64,000 bases of DNA from Christiangramia flava JLT2011 (GCF_001951155.1 NZ_CP016359.1:699001-763000), one strand, 5' to 3'; shown: positions 17,773 through 28,492, counted from the stretch's first letter. Numbers and translations are program-made. Notes: generated by a model from the letters alone, not told the origin.

Positions 17773-20012
17773 TTCATCCCGTTATGCTCCAGCAAGTAGC
17801 GGGTAATTAATGTAAAGAGGTGCAACGACGTATTTTGTCCTTCCCGAATCCCGTGAGAACGGTTTGGGTACGCCATCATGTCAAATTGCTTATTCTGGCG
17901 GATCAGTTCATTGACGAGAAATTCCATATTTTGATAATGCACATTATCATCACCGGTGCCGTGAATAAGCAAAAGATTCCCTTCCAGGTTTTTAGCGTAG
18001 GTTACAGGAGAGCCCTCGATGAATTTTGCCATGTCTTCCGAAGGCAGGCCCATATAGCGCTCCTGGTAGACATTGTCATAGAACAGCTGATTGGCGACTC
18101 CTGCAACTGCCACTCCGGTCTGGTATATTTCGGGATAGCGGAACAATAGATTCTGTGTCATGGAACCTCCTCCACTCCAACCCCAAACACTTACGCGTTG
18201 ATCATCCAAAAAATCATAAGTTGCCAAAACCTTCGTGGCTGCTTCTGCCTGATCCTTGGTATTTAAGACACCCACCTGCTGGTAGATACTTTTGCGCCAG
18301 TTACTTCCTTTCAAACTTGGTGTACCGCGATTATCGATATTGATGACTACAAAACCCTGTTGAGCCATATAGATTTCATACAATCCAATCCATTGATCGG
18401 TGGCGACCACTCCCCATGGCTCACCATATACGTGAAACAGCACCGGATATTTTTTCTGAGGATCAAAATTCAAAGGTTTGGTCATCCTGGCGTCCATCTC
18501 AATTCCAGATGCTGTAGTTACCTGGAAGAAGGAAGTTTCCGGAAGCTTTAAGGAGTTTAGTTGATCCTTCAGGTTTTGATTGCTTACTAAAGTCTTTATC
18601 GATTTATGGTCTGGAAGATTCACCAGCTGCACCGTTCTTGGAGTATGAGCATTCGTAAAAGAATGTATTGCATACTGACCGTTTGGGGCAACATTGTAGG
18701 TGTTCACCCCTTCAAAATTGCCGAGCGTGATCTTCGTCAACTTTCCGTTGCCATTCAAAGGGATTTTATACAAATAGCGCTGGGTCGCATTTTCCGGAGA
18801 GGCTGAAATATATAAGTTTTTATCATCTGTCTGGTAATAGCTTGCCACATCATACTTCCCGGGCGTGAGTAATTTTTTCTTTCCCGAACGCAGGTCAATT
18901 TTATAGATATGCCTCCAGCCATCGGTTTCGGTCATTCTCAAAAAGGCCTTTCCCTGATCCACGATCAACTGGTCGTTATTTCCCCACTGGTTCGAAGAAA
19001 TATCTGGATACCGCAGGTCGACCCAGGTTTTTTCCGTTTCAGTATAGACCTTATGTAATTCAGCTGAGGAAGGTCTGTAAGTATAAATAACAAGCTGATT
19101 CTGTTTCCGGTTTAACTGCTGAATCAGCAACAAATCTTCATCGATCCATTGCATGGCCGGCAAATAATGCTGTACAGGGTCACCCGGTATGTTGATCCAG
19201 TTTACTTCCGAAGTCTTGGAGTTTATAATGCCAACTTTAGCCGAAGAGGGATCATATCCGGCTTTGGGATATTGAAGCGGAATCGGTTCAGAATAGACCG
19301 AATCTGTATTATCAATCATATAGAACGTCCCGATCTCTGAAGCATTTAATTGCCAGAAGGCAATTTTGGAGGCATCGGGACTCCAAATAAAACCATCACG
19401 CATACCGAACTCCTCTTCGTAAACCCAGTCAAATGTGCCGTTAATGATATCTCCGGTTCCATCTTCAGTTAATTGAGTAAGTTCTCCAGTTTGAAAATCT
19501 TCCTTATAAATATTGAAATGGTGAACATAGGCTACAAATTGATTGTCTTCAGAAAATTTCGCAAACATCAGAGAGGAAGGGGGAAACGTTCTGCCTAATT
19601 GCTTCAGTTGCCCGCTACTGAAATCATAAACCCAGTAGTCTCCTTTCGTGTTGGAACGCCACAAGCGGCTGGAATTCGTAAAAATAAGCACTTTAGTACC
19701 ATCTGGTGAGAGGGAAAAATCTTCTATTTCCAGATTCTGCCCATTTGCCTGGAGTTTGCCTGAAGCTAAAAAGACGCTTTTCTGGTAGTTCTTGCTTTCG
19801 TAACGTATCAGTTCATCATTCCCGTTAGCATCTTTTTCGATGCTTACAAACGCATTCCCTTCCTCTATCCAGAAAACAGGGCGGGCGTAATCACCTCTAA
19901 ATTCCGAACTCGAGTATATACGGTCTAAGCTCAGAAGAGAATCTGTTTCCTGTGCGTTGCTAAGGAAGATACATCCCAAAAACAGCAACAGGATCATTCT
20001 GGTTTTTTTCAT
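17769..20012 (-). CDS. S9 family dipeptidyl peptidase IV-like peptidase
   Basis: About 747 residues, signal peptide MKKTRMILLLFLGCIFLSNAQ. The N-terminal beta-propeller (DPPIV_N, with the DWVYEEEFG segment that carries the two glutamates binding the substrate N-terminus) precedes the alpha/beta-hydrolase domain. The catalytic triad is Ser in WGWSGGGS, Asp in GTGDDNVH and His in NRSHGI. DPP IV enzymes release Xaa-Pro or Xaa-Ala dipeptides. An ATG at 20021 would add three residues. It is an operon member between the M1 peptidase and the HELGH lipoprotein, and periplasmic by signal. The double Glu is a good sign of true DPP IV specificity. Confidence 0.9.
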   Translation of the reverse strand: MKKTRMILLLFLGCIFLSNAQETDSLLSLDRIYSSSEFRGDYARPVFWIEEGNAFVSIEKDANGNDELIRYESKNYQKSVFLASGKLQANGQNLEIEDFSLSPDGTKVLIFTNSSRLWRSNTKGDYWVYDFSSGQLKQLGRTFPPSSLMFAKFSEDNQFVAYVHHFNIYKEDFQTGELTQLTEDGTGDIINGTFDWVYEEEFGMRDGFIWSPDASKIAFWQLNASEIGTFYMIDNTDSVYSEPIPLQYPKAGYDPSSAKVGIINSKTSEVNWINIPGDPVQHYLPAMQWIDEDLLLIQQLNRKQNQLVIYTYRPSSAELHKVYTETEKTWVDLRYPDISSNQWGNNDQLIVDQGKAFLRMTETDGWRHIYKIDLRSGKKKLLTPGKYDVASYYQTDDKNLYISASPENATQRYLYKIPLNGNGKLTKITLGNFEGVNTYNVAPNGQYAIHSFTNAHTPRTVQLVNLPDHKSIKTLVSNQNLKDQLNSLKLPETSFFQVTTASGIEMDARMTKPLNFDPQKKYPVLFHVYGEPWGVVATDQWIGLYEIYMAQQGFVVINIDNRGTPSLKGSNWRKSIYQQVGVLNTKDQAEAATKVLATYDFLDDQRVSVWGWSGGGSMTQNLLFRYPEIYQTGVAVAGVANQLFYDNVYQERYMGLPSEDMAKFIEGSPVTYAKNLEGNLLLIHGTGDDNVHYQNMEFLVNELIRQNKQFDMMAYPNRSHGIREGQNTSLHLFTLITRYLLEHNGMN

Positions 20013-20037
20013 GTAGATCATATTGAAAATTTCAGGT

Positions 20038-21717
20038 TTATCGTTCCTTGACGATTTCTACTTTTAAATAGTACATATATTCAATCCTCCAAGGAGTGAA
20101 GAGATACTGGTTGCTGTTGGTAATTGGAATGCTTTGCCATTCTCGCGTAGGCTGGATGTTTAACTTTTCCGAAGAACCTTTCAGAACCAGCGGTAAATTA
20201 AAGTTATCTACTACATTTTGATACCGATAAAAGATCTGATCGTTTGGTGCATCTATATACAGCTGCAAAACAGGAATTTTGGTAGTGGTAAGATACTGTT
20301 CAAAAACACCAGCATAATCGTAGCCCGCTTTTTCTGAAATATACTCCTGGATCGTTTCTCCGTTTACTGTTTGGTTATGGAAGGTGAGGTTCAAACCGGT
20401 AAGAATATTCTTAAAAAGCTTATCGTCATCCATACTATGACGGATCGTATGCAGCATATTGCCTCCTTTAGGGTACATATCACCGCTTCCCTTCGCATTT
20501 ACTCCATACGCAGGAATAACAGGCCGATCGTTTTGGATACCTCGCCGAATACCAAAATTATAATCATTCGCAGCCTCTTCGCCATAGACGTAATCCAGAA
20601 ATAGGGTTTCGCTGTAATTGGTGAAGCTTTCATGAATATACATATCTGCCAGGTCGTTAGTAGTGATATTATTCCCAAACCACTCGTGCCCACTTTCATG
20701 GATGATGATGAAATCCCAGGTTAGACCAAGACCGGTGCCCGAGCCATCTCTCCCCCGATAGCCACCGGCATACCAGTTGCCATAGGAAACATTAGACTGG
20801 TGTTCCATCCCGGTATTATCGGTCTCCACCAGTTTATAACCGTCTTCGTAGAAAGGATAAGGTCCAAACCAGTATTCAAAGGCATTCAGCATATTATGAA
20901 CTTCCGGGGGCATGTAGTTTTTTGCTTTTTCCAGGTGATAGTCCATAACCCAGTAATTCAAATCCAGCTTTCCCTTGACCCCAGTGTATTCTTCTGAAAA
21001 ATTCTTGTAATGACCAATATATGGGATAATGGTATAATTGCTTATCGGGTTTTCCACACCCCATTTATAAGAAGTCGTTCCATCCTGATGTTCCATTTTT
21101 TCGATCAAACGACCATTTGCGACAGCCATGAGCTCTTTCGGCACCCGCATATTCAGTGATGCGCCCCGATCTGGCTCATCGCTTTGATGATCTTTGTTTG
21201 GATACCAGATAGAAGCTCCCAACCCCTGGCAGGTCACGGTCATCCACGGCCTGCCTTTCTCATCTCTACTAAAAGACCAGCCTCCATCCCATGGCGGCCG
21301 CACGGCCTCGTGAGGTTTACCACTGAAATAAATTTTCACCTGGTGCTCCGAACCCATTGTTTGAACAGGCGTTTCAACGTGGTACACATTCCCTTCTCTA
21401 CTGAAATTCAGAGAACGGCTATCATCATATACAATACTATCGATAGCTAATGGTTGCTGCAGGTCAATTTGCATGCGATCAGGATGCTTTTCCTGGATAA
21501 CCTTGTAGGTGATATTGTTATATCCGGCTGTATATTTTTTATCAAAATCAGGTGTTACGGAAATATCATAACGCATGACATCCCACCAGGCTCTCTCCGG
21601 AGTGATCGATCCACGAAGTGTATCAGCACGCGTATATTCCTGCGAAAACGCGTTGCTTTGAATGATTAGTGCAACTATTAACAGCAAGCAGGTTTTCAAA
21701 AAGGTCTTATCTATCAT
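20038..21717 (-). CDS. M1 family aminopeptidase
   Basis: A 559-residue exported protein (signal peptide ending near NAFSQ). HESGHEWFG at residues 340-348 plus Glu363 in IHESFTNY form the M1 zinc site, and GMEHQSN (303-309) is the family's exopeptidase GxMEN-type motif. It lacks the long C-terminal helical domain of large M1 enzymes, as is common in Bacteroidetes secreted members. It would remove N-terminal residues from peptides in the periplasm, together with the S9, M61 and DUF885 enzymes of the same operon. Confidence 0.88.
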   Translation of the reverse strand: MIDKTFLKTCLLLIVALIIQSNAFSQEYTRADTLRGSITPERAWWDVMRYDISVTPDFDKKYTAGYNNITYKVIQEKHPDRMQIDLQQPLAIDSIVYDDSRSLNFSREGNVYHVETPVQTMGSEHQVKIYFSGKPHEAVRPPWDGGWSFSRDEKGRPWMTVTCQGLGASIWYPNKDHQSDEPDRGASLNMRVPKELMAVANGRLIEKMEHQDGTTSYKWGVENPISNYTIIPYIGHYKNFSEEYTGVKGKLDLNYWVMDYHLEKAKNYMPPEVHNMLNAFEYWFGPYPFYEDGYKLVETDNTGMEHQSNVSYGNWYAGGYRGRDGSGTGLGLTWDFIIIHESGHEWFGNNITTNDLADMYIHESFTNYSETLFLDYVYGEEAANDYNFGIRRGIQNDRPVIPAYGVNAKGSGDMYPKGGNMLHTIRHSMDDDKLFKNILTGLNLTFHNQTVNGETIQEYISEKAGYDYAGVFEQYLTTTKIPVLQLYIDAPNDQIFYRYQNVVDNFNLPLVLKGSSEKLNIQPTREWQSIPITNSNQYLFTPWRIEYMYYLKVEIVKER

Positions 21718-21732
21718 GTTTGTTTTTAGAAA

Positions 21733-24432
21733 TTACTCTCTTGTTATTTCCATTTCCAAAGGCTTTTCCTTTAAAGGGATTTTATAATAGCCCCTTTCCT
21801 TTGGAAAATCCATTTGCCAGCCTTCGGAAACTTTTACGTAAGCATACGGCGTATAAATATCTTTTGATTCCAATTCTACTGACACTTTACCGGAATCTTT
21901 CAGATACCGAAAAGAAGCTATTTTCCCTGCAGCCAGTTCGATCCACAAACTTTCGGGCTGCAGAAAAACTTTGTTTTTTGCAGCGGTTGTGATGGACACT
22001 TCAATGGCATTCGCCTGGTCTTCTATATTTCCACCGAACGCCAGCCATCCAAAATCATCATTTTCCACAATATAGGTAGCTGAATTGACTGCGTACCCAA
22101 AAAATCCCGAGCCATAATCACCTGAAAGATAATCGATTTCCAGTGTGGAAGGAAATGAATGAAAAGCGGCGGGGCCAAATCCATCCTGGGTAATATTGGA
22201 AATAGCACCGAGAAGTCCGCCATAACCAACCTTTAACAGGTAAAAATCATCGGGTGTTTCCCGGTATTTTTTTAATACGGGAATGGCATTCAGCCCAGAT
22301 CCATAATGATGAATTTGACGCTCGATCCTGGAGAGTTTGCCCCCGTATAAAAAATCCCAATATCGGCGGGCATTCCCATTGTAGGCCCAGTGAGGCATCG
22401 TAGGCATATAGGCCAAAATAGCATTCAGGGTCACTTCAGCTTTTTGATCGTAACCAAAATAATCGCTCCACATAAACACTTCCTCCTGCCCCGTAGAATC
22501 CCAGGGCATTTCACTTCCGAAGGGATAATTTAAAGATTTCCAGTGATCTGCACGCTTTTTCATTTCTGATTCCAGAGCAGAAGCCATATCGAGCATCCCT
22601 TCATTTTTAAGATCTTGAAGTATATACAGAAATACGGTGCCTTCCATCTGCCCAAATTCTGCATACCAGGGAGCCAGCTCTGTCATGGCCATCGCCGTAT
22701 GATAGGCGTTCTCGAGAAACCACTTCCAGTCGTGGGTCTCTACCAGTTTCTCATGGTAACGGGAAAGCCTGTACATCGTCCAGTAGGCTGCTGCCACGTG
22801 CGGGTAATTATAGGAACGGCCAGGATCATCAGCGCCTTTTTTGTTCCAGGCAGCCCAGGTTTTGTAATTGATGCTATCGCTGTAGGTTCCTTCCGGCATT
22901 TGCTCAGGCTCGTAATAAAATATACTTTTTCGAACACCATATTTTTTATCCCCTTCCTGGTACTGAATTCCTCCCCATAAGGTTTCATCAATAAACTTCT
23001 GAAGTTTCTCTATTTCAGACTTTTCGGGTTGTATGAATTGTTTCATCATCGCACCCAACCAACTGCCGGCTCCACCTTCATCGCTCAGGCCGGCTATCCA
23101 GGCCCGGCTGTCCTGTTTGACCTGTCTTTTCAATTCGTAATCGTATGAAATGACCGAATTTGTTCTTCCGAAGATGCTATCTGGTTCATCAAACCACTGT
23201 TCGGTTAAGAGGAAATGACCAAAATCACTCACCACATCACTTTCAGGTTTGATAATCTTGTAATTAATGCTCTGCGTTAAGCCATCCTGGTAGGTGATTA
23301 GAAGCCGCGCTCTTCCCCATTTTTTTCCGCTGATCGTATATTTAAAAAAGCCTTTTTCATTCTTTTCGGGACCGGATACGTTTAAGGCTCCAGTTGGGAA
23401 AACCTGCATATTGGAGATTTCTGAATGATGCTTCAGAAATAATTGGGCCTCCACATCATTTGGTAGAACATAACCCGGCACGCCAACGGCTACGGGCCTC
23501 GATTCTTGCAATAAGGTATTCTGAATTCCGCCAATACTGGGTGCGAGTACGAACTTCAGTGCGAAATTGATCGTTTGCCCGGGATCCAGTACCACAGCAG
23601 AAGCCTGATTCCATTGCGGCACATCCTTCCATTCATTTTCCGTATAAGCTTTACTGAGGGCCATCCATTCATGAACTCCTTCAAAAACGATGCTTCTCCG
23701 GCTTGGATCGTCCAGTAAGGGACGATACGCTTCAAAAGGCATATTTTCCTCCGGGAGAACTAATAACACCTCGCCCTCGCCAGTAAGATGCTTGACCTCC
23801 AGATAACCGGCATCCTGGCCTATATAAGGATCAAAAAATACATTATCTGCGTGGGTTTGATCAAGAGTCTTTCCTTCCAGAATGTTATTAAACGCCATAG
23901 GGGCTCCCAAAGCTCCGATTTCAACTGAATTCTGAGTTGGGTTAGTGATCTGAAACCTTAGAACCAGATCTCCATCTTTTTCCTCGTAAAATCTTTTAAT
24001 CTTCAGCGGATTGGAATCAGGAAGGGTATTGGTAAGGTCTGCTGCTGCCAGCTGGTTGCCGGAAACCGATAGTTTTTCAACCTGTTTTCTTTCCGTCGCA
24101 GTGGAAAAAGATTGCCAGTCTCCCTGCTCCGTTTTAATTCTGAAATTCAGATCCCCGAGATAGTAAATACTATCCTTATCTCGAATGTCTATCCGTTCAC
24201 CCGGTGTAAAATCGAAATCGGGATTAGAATTGGGATAAAGCCCGGCCACCGTTTGTGAAGCATTCACGAGCTTTAAGGTAAATTCCCGGGTCTTGAATTC
24301 AGAAAATCCCTCACTGATTCCCAAAGTTGATTCCCGTTCTTTAATATTATCCCAGTAGGTTGGCTTATCCTGAGCCAGTAGCCCGTTAGTGATAAAGAGG
24401 AATGCCAAAAAGAAGTAAACTGTATTTTTCAT
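21733..24432 (-). CDS. DUF5695-like exported protein, candidate glycosidase
   Basis: About 899 residues from the ATG at 24432, with signal peptide MKNTVYFFLAFLFITNGLLAQ. A GTG at 24438 overlaps the upstream stop. The N-terminal half is beta-rich (YYLGDLNFRIKTEQGDWQSFST). The middle and C-terminal parts have repeated aromatic helical segments such as YPHVAAAYWTMYRLSRYHEKL and NALAYMP-like stretches, which suggest an (alpha/alpha)6 six-hairpin barrel. The overall sequence resembles DUF5695. No catalytic pair can be assigned with confidence. It sits between the GH51 and M1 genes in the operon, so it is a prime candidate for an undescribed activity on the arabinosylated substrate. Confidence 0.6.
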   Translation of the reverse strand: MKNTVYFFLAFLFITNGLLAQDKPTYWDNIKERESTLGISEGFSEFKTREFTLKLVNASQTVAGLYPNSNPDFDFTPGERIDIRDKDSIYYLGDLNFRIKTEQGDWQSFSTATERKQVEKLSVSGNQLAAADLTNTLPDSNPLKIKRFYEEKDGDLVLRFQITNPTQNSVEIGALGAPMAFNNILEGKTLDQTHADNVFFDPYIGQDAGYLEVKHLTGEGEVLLVLPEENMPFEAYRPLLDDPSRRSIVFEGVHEWMALSKAYTENEWKDVPQWNQASAVVLDPGQTINFALKFVLAPSIGGIQNTLLQESRPVAVGVPGYVLPNDVEAQLFLKHHSEISNMQVFPTGALNVSGPEKNEKGFFKYTISGKKWGRARLLITYQDGLTQSINYKIIKPESDVVSDFGHFLLTEQWFDEPDSIFGRTNSVISYDYELKRQVKQDSRAWIAGLSDEGGAGSWLGAMMKQFIQPEKSEIEKLQKFIDETLWGGIQYQEGDKKYGVRKSIFYYEPEQMPEGTYSDSINYKTWAAWNKKGADDPGRSYNYPHVAAAYWTMYRLSRYHEKLVETHDWKWFLENAYHTAMAMTELAPWYAEFGQMEGTVFLYILQDLKNEGMLDMASALESEMKKRADHWKSLNYPFGSEMPWDSTGQEEVFMWSDYFGYDQKAEVTLNAILAYMPTMPHWAYNGNARRYWDFLYGGKLSRIERQIHHYGSGLNAIPVLKKYRETPDDFYLLKVGYGGLLGAISNITQDGFGPAAFHSFPSTLEIDYLSGDYGSGFFGYAVNSATYIVENDDFGWLAFGGNIEDQANAIEVSITTAAKNKVFLQPESLWIELAAGKIASFRYLKDSGKVSVELESKDIYTPYAYVKVSEGWQMDFPKERGYYKIPLKEKPLEMEITRE

Positions 24433-24434
24433 AA

Positions 24435-26756
24435 TCACTTTTTACGTGTTCTAAATTTGTAGATTCCCGCGCTTTCTTTCGGGATGGTCATCTGCTCTGC
24501 TGAAATATCAATTTCCTGCTCCGAAATACTGATGCGATCCTTATTATTTTCGTCATTGAAGACCATATCGTTCGCACCGGAAATCACGAAAGCCATCCCA
24601 CTTTTTTCTACGGAATCCAGAAAAGAATTTAATTTTAAAATTTGGTCTTCGTGGGTGGCATTGACCACCGATACTGTTAAGTATTCGCCATTTTCAGTTA
24701 AAGTTGCAGCCACGTTGAGCGGCGCAGGTGAACCTTCTATTGATACCGGCTGTGTTCCAAATTCTTTACGGTATAATTTCAGGACGAGGCCTGTACCTTC
24801 CAGCCAGGCATCCGTTTTGGTTGTTTTGATCGCCCCGATGACATTTACGGTCTGGGCATAATTGGCCATGAAATATATATCAGACTGCCTGCTGAATTCA
24901 TTTAAACCGGCCGCAATTCCGAGGGCGTCCCTCAGGAAATAACGAGTTCCAAGAAGTCCGTATACATGAGGGCCATACCAATAGTTCCATTCATCCATGG
25001 CTATTTTGATATTCTTTTCTTTCAGTCCCGGAATCTCCCTTCTGGCCCTGCGATGTTCTTCGGCAACAGAAGCGATCACTTCAGGCATTTGCTGCACATG
25101 TGTTAAAAGACCCCCGGCATGCCAGTCTTGCTTATAAAAGTGCTCGCTAATGTAGGTCATGTGATCGGCACAGTTTTCATACATCCAATCATTCCATTTT
25201 CCGGGATAGCCCACCGCTATCAACTCGATATTGGGATCAACAGCCCACATCGCCTCAGCTACTTTATTATGTTTGACTACATAATCTTCTACCGGCATGT
25301 GTCCTAACTGCCAGTCACCAAACATCTCATTCCCAACTGCCCAGAGTTTTACGTTATACGGCTCAGGGTGGCCATTTTCAGCCCTTCTTTTACCCATAGT
25401 ACTAGATGGAAATCCATTCACATAGGCTACTTCTGCTGCAGCCAGTTCGGCCGTACCTAAACCAGTATTCACGGCAATATTTGCTTCGGCATTTAACAGG
25501 TCACAAAGATCCATGAACTCATGTATGCCCACATCGTTATATTCCAAACCGTTCCAGGCCCTCTCATACCGGGTAGGTCTTCGATCAGGATCGCCAATTC
25601 CATCCTTCCAGTCGTAACCAGAAACAAAATTACCGCCGGGCCATCTATAGACCGGTGCATTCAATTCTTTGAGCAGTTTGATCACTTCCGGGCGATAACC
25701 CTTAATATTGTCAGAAGGCATCAGGGAAACGGCAGCGAGACTTAGAGTTCCCTTACCCAGGAAAGTGATCTCCAGTATCCCATTTTCCGTAGCCTCTTCT
25801 GAAACAAATTCAAATGGGATTGTTTGAAATTCCATACCAGAAACCTCAAAATCTTTAGCACTACCATTTAAGCTGATCCTCACCTTACTGATTTGACCAG
25901 CCTTAAAAACAAGGCGCCCATCGTATTTTTTAGAATCCTGAAGGGCTATCCCTTGCTGACTGATGCTTATTTGATCCTGGACCTGAAAAACCGGCAATCG
26001 CCCCCTGGAGAAAGTAAAGGAACTATCTATTTGAACGCTGTTGGTATCCACAGTACTCTTCCAGGCTGAATTCTTAGTACCGGGTAAATGAAAAAATTTA
26101 CGATCAAGGAGCATTTCAGCCCATAAGCCGCCATAAATAGATTTGCCCATATGTTCTATAAACTGCCCGTAGATATAAGGAGACATAGCTTCCCGCGGCT
26201 CATCAAAATTCAGCGTGATCTCAGGTTTCAGCTCTTTTGCTGAAAGTTCCTGTAAGCGAAAATTATCAAACCAAACCTCCCCTCTTGCACGCCCATTTTT
26301 ACCTAATACGAATTCCAGGATAAAGCTGTCATCCATTTCGGTGGAAAATTCCATTTCCACCTGGGACCAGCGGTTATCAGCCTTGAAAACGGTATCCCCG
26401 CTGAAGTCAAATATACCCAAACGAATTCCCGCACCACTTTCTGAGCGTGCCCCCTCGACGCCTGAAGTTTTGACCCAACCGGTTACGCGGTAGGTTGCGA
26501 AGGGCTTTATCGGGATTTTTCGGAACCACCTCTCAAAGCTAAGCGTATCTGAAGACAACTTCAGTACCTGACTATCAAATTGCGCAGAAACGGTATCAGA
26601 ATAGTGTTCCGGGGCGCTCCAGGGTTCATAATTCCAATCGGCTTCTTTTGCCTGCACCCCTTTGGAAGGGGAAAGTAAAACTCCATTGGCTTCTTGATCA
26701 CAAGAAGTAAGTGCCAGCAGCAATATGATATAAAAAAAATGACGGATACCTTTCAT
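24435..26756 (-). CDS. GH51 alpha-L-arabinofuranosidase with N-terminal CBM
   Basis: About 773 residues from the ATG at 26756; a GTG at 26771 is less likely. MKGIRHFFYIILLLALTSC is a lipoprotein signal, so the enzyme is membrane anchored. A carbohydrate-binding beta-sandwich (residues ~40-170) precedes the GH51 barrel (SPYIYGQFIEHMGKSIYGG). The acid/base is Glu in WAVGNEMFGDWQLG (about residue 477) and the nucleophile Glu in AMDEWNYWYG (about 589). GH51 enzymes release alpha-L-arabinofuranose. Its 3' end overlaps the next gene's alternative GTG start. The pairing with a beta-L-arabinofuranosidase two genes upstream is the notable context. Confidence 0.92.
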   Translation of the reverse strand: MKGIRHFFYIILLLALTSCDQEANGVLLSPSKGVQAKEADWNYEPWSAPEHYSDTVSAQFDSQVLKLSSDTLSFERWFRKIPIKPFATYRVTGWVKTSGVEGARSESGAGIRLGIFDFSGDTVFKADNRWSQVEMEFSTEMDDSFILEFVLGKNGRARGEVWFDNFRLQELSAKELKPEITLNFDEPREAMSPYIYGQFIEHMGKSIYGGLWAEMLLDRKFFHLPGTKNSAWKSTVDTNSVQIDSSFTFSRGRLPVFQVQDQISISQQGIALQDSKKYDGRLVFKAGQISKVRISLNGSAKDFEVSGMEFQTIPFEFVSEEATENGILEITFLGKGTLSLAAVSLMPSDNIKGYRPEVIKLLKELNAPVYRWPGGNFVSGYDWKDGIGDPDRRPTRYERAWNGLEYNDVGIHEFMDLCDLLNAEANIAVNTGLGTAELAAAEVAYVNGFPSSTMGKRRAENGHPEPYNVKLWAVGNEMFGDWQLGHMPVEDYVVKHNKVAEAMWAVDPNIELIAVGYPGKWNDWMYENCADHMTYISEHFYKQDWHAGGLLTHVQQMPEVIASVAEEHRRARREIPGLKEKNIKIAMDEWNYWYGPHVYGLLGTRYFLRDALGIAAGLNEFSRQSDIYFMANYAQTVNVIGAIKTTKTDAWLEGTGLVLKLYRKEFGTQPVSIEGSPAPLNVAATLTENGEYLTVSVVNATHEDQILKLNSFLDSVEKSGMAFVISGANDMVFNDENNKDRISISEQEIDISAEQMTIPKESAGIYKFRTRKK

Positions 26757-26771
26757 GGAATTTTGGCTCAC

Positions 26772-28466
26772 TTATTTAAAATCGGTTGAAAACCGCCAGT
26801 GGGCACCATAGTTTTCAGGTATTTCCTGGTCTTTTAATAACAAACGCAAAATTGCTACCGGCATCTTATTCTCTTTCATAACGCGATCATGGAACTGTTT
26901 TTCGGTCCATCCATTCTCGAGTAGCTCTCCTCTCAGTGCATAGAACTGCAAGCCTCCAATCATGTATGCCAATTGATATAAGGGCGGCGTATAAGAAGTA
27001 GCAAATGATCTTCTTACTTCAGCTTCTGCGTTGGCATATTCATGGCCAACCTCGTTCACCAGCATATCTATACATTCCTGAGGCGTCCAGTTCCCCAATT
27101 GATAATTCAGAGAAAAGATGATCCTCGCACAGCGGTGTATTCTCCAGAAAAGCATTCCCATTTTTTCTTCAGGTGTTCGCGGAAAATCTTTATTCCAAAG
27201 GATAATTTCCCAGTACAGTGCCCAACCTTCCATCCAGAACGGGGTACCGAAAGCTTCTCGGTAAGGCTTATTCCGGTTGTTCATAAAGAACTGCAGGTTG
27301 TGACCAGGCTGCAACTCATGTTGTACTGTTGGAAAGGAAAAATTTGGATTATTTCCCCGCATACTCATGAGTTTGTCTTGATGTGTCATCCCCTGAGTAG
27401 GATACGAGATGCTAATCTCCCATCCTCCGGTGAAAAATGGATTTACTTTTTGGCGCTCGGGCGTCATCATAATCATCCCCCAGGTCTCTTTGGCCAGATC
27501 TGGAATGGTGATAAGATCACGCTCTTCGATGAACTTAACTGAATACTCATAAAGCTCATTGATGGCTTCTGGTTGCTTCCCTGGAGCTACATAAGTGTCT
27601 TTCACATGTTCCAAGGCTTTTCTCCAATCATCACCGTAGCCCATTTCATTTGCAGCTTTGATCATCTCGGCTTTGCACCAGTCGAATTGTTTTTCCGCAG
27701 TCCTGATCAACTCTTCCGGAGTGTAGGGAATGAACTCGTATTGGAGGCTCTTAATCAGGGCTTCCCTGCCAATAGGTTTTCCTATGATCCCACTTCCATC
27801 ATCTTTTTGATCTTCTTTAGAATAATGCTTTTCTAAAAATTCTTCGTAGTCTGTAAGTTTTTGATCCAGTTCCTCATACGGGCTTTTCATCCACCAGGTA
27901 AATTCAGGATCATAGTCAAAATAGAAATTATAAGCCTCTTCCAGACCTTTATGCAATGATTTGACCACGGAAGCTGCTTTTTCTGCTTGTAGCCAGGTGT
28001 CATATGGCTTGGTTTCCAAGGTCAGCGTTTTTTCGGAAATCGCTTTTGTTGCATTATTAAAAACCATGGCCAGCTTTTTGGAATCTGGTTGTGCCCCTCT
28101 TCTCCTCTTCTGAATAAATGAATAGAGTTCTTCTGCAAAATTGGCAACAGCTGCTACTTCCTTAAAATCCTGAAAGTCTTTTGACAACTGATACTGTTCC
28201 TTTTGAACCAGGTTTTTCAGCAGCACATAATCGGCCTTTCCATCTTGTGATAAAGATTCAAAATCGATATTCTGCAGTTTTTGTTGCCAGTCTTCGTAGA
28301 ATTGCCCCAGGCGTTCGTAATATTCCTGTGATTCCCTCATGGTATAGGTACTTCTTAAAGCATATCTGTCTGCCCGGTAAGTATGAATCACATCTATCAT
28401 ATCATTGGCGTGCAGCGTTGCGGAAATACTCATGGAAATTATCAGAAAAACGATCTTATATTTCAT
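26772..28466 (-). CDS. DUF885 family exported peptidase
   Basis: A 564-residue protein with signal peptide MKYKIVFLIISMSISATLHA. The DUF885 signature HELQPGH lies at residues 383-389, followed by FWMEGWALYWE, which carries the further zinc-binding Glu of this M32/M3-like fold. The bulk of the protein is alpha-helical. Family members are thought to be zinc carboxy- or oligopeptidases; the exact specificity is unknown. It is co-transcribed with GH127 upstream and GH51 downstream, and should act in the periplasm. Confidence 0.83.
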   Translation of the reverse strand: MKYKIVFLIISMSISATLHANDMIDVIHTYRADRYALRSTYTMRESQEYYERLGQFYEDWQQKLQNIDFESLSQDGKADYVLLKNLVQKEQYQLSKDFQDFKEVAAVANFAEELYSFIQKRRRGAQPDSKKLAMVFNNATKAISEKTLTLETKPYDTWLQAEKAASVVKSLHKGLEEAYNFYFDYDPEFTWWMKSPYEELDQKLTDYEEFLEKHYSKEDQKDDGSGIIGKPIGREALIKSLQYEFIPYTPEELIRTAEKQFDWCKAEMIKAANEMGYGDDWRKALEHVKDTYVAPGKQPEAINELYEYSVKFIEERDLITIPDLAKETWGMIMMTPERQKVNPFFTGGWEISISYPTQGMTHQDKLMSMRGNNPNFSFPTVQHELQPGHNLQFFMNNRNKPYREAFGTPFWMEGWALYWEIILWNKDFPRTPEEKMGMLFWRIHRCARIIFSLNYQLGNWTPQECIDMLVNEVGHEYANAEAEVRRSFATSYTPPLYQLAYMIGGLQFYALRGELLENGWTEKQFHDRVMKENKMPVAILRLLLKDQEIPENYGAHWRFSTDFK

Positions 28467-28492
28467 ACTCTTATTTCGGTTAAAAATTTTCT

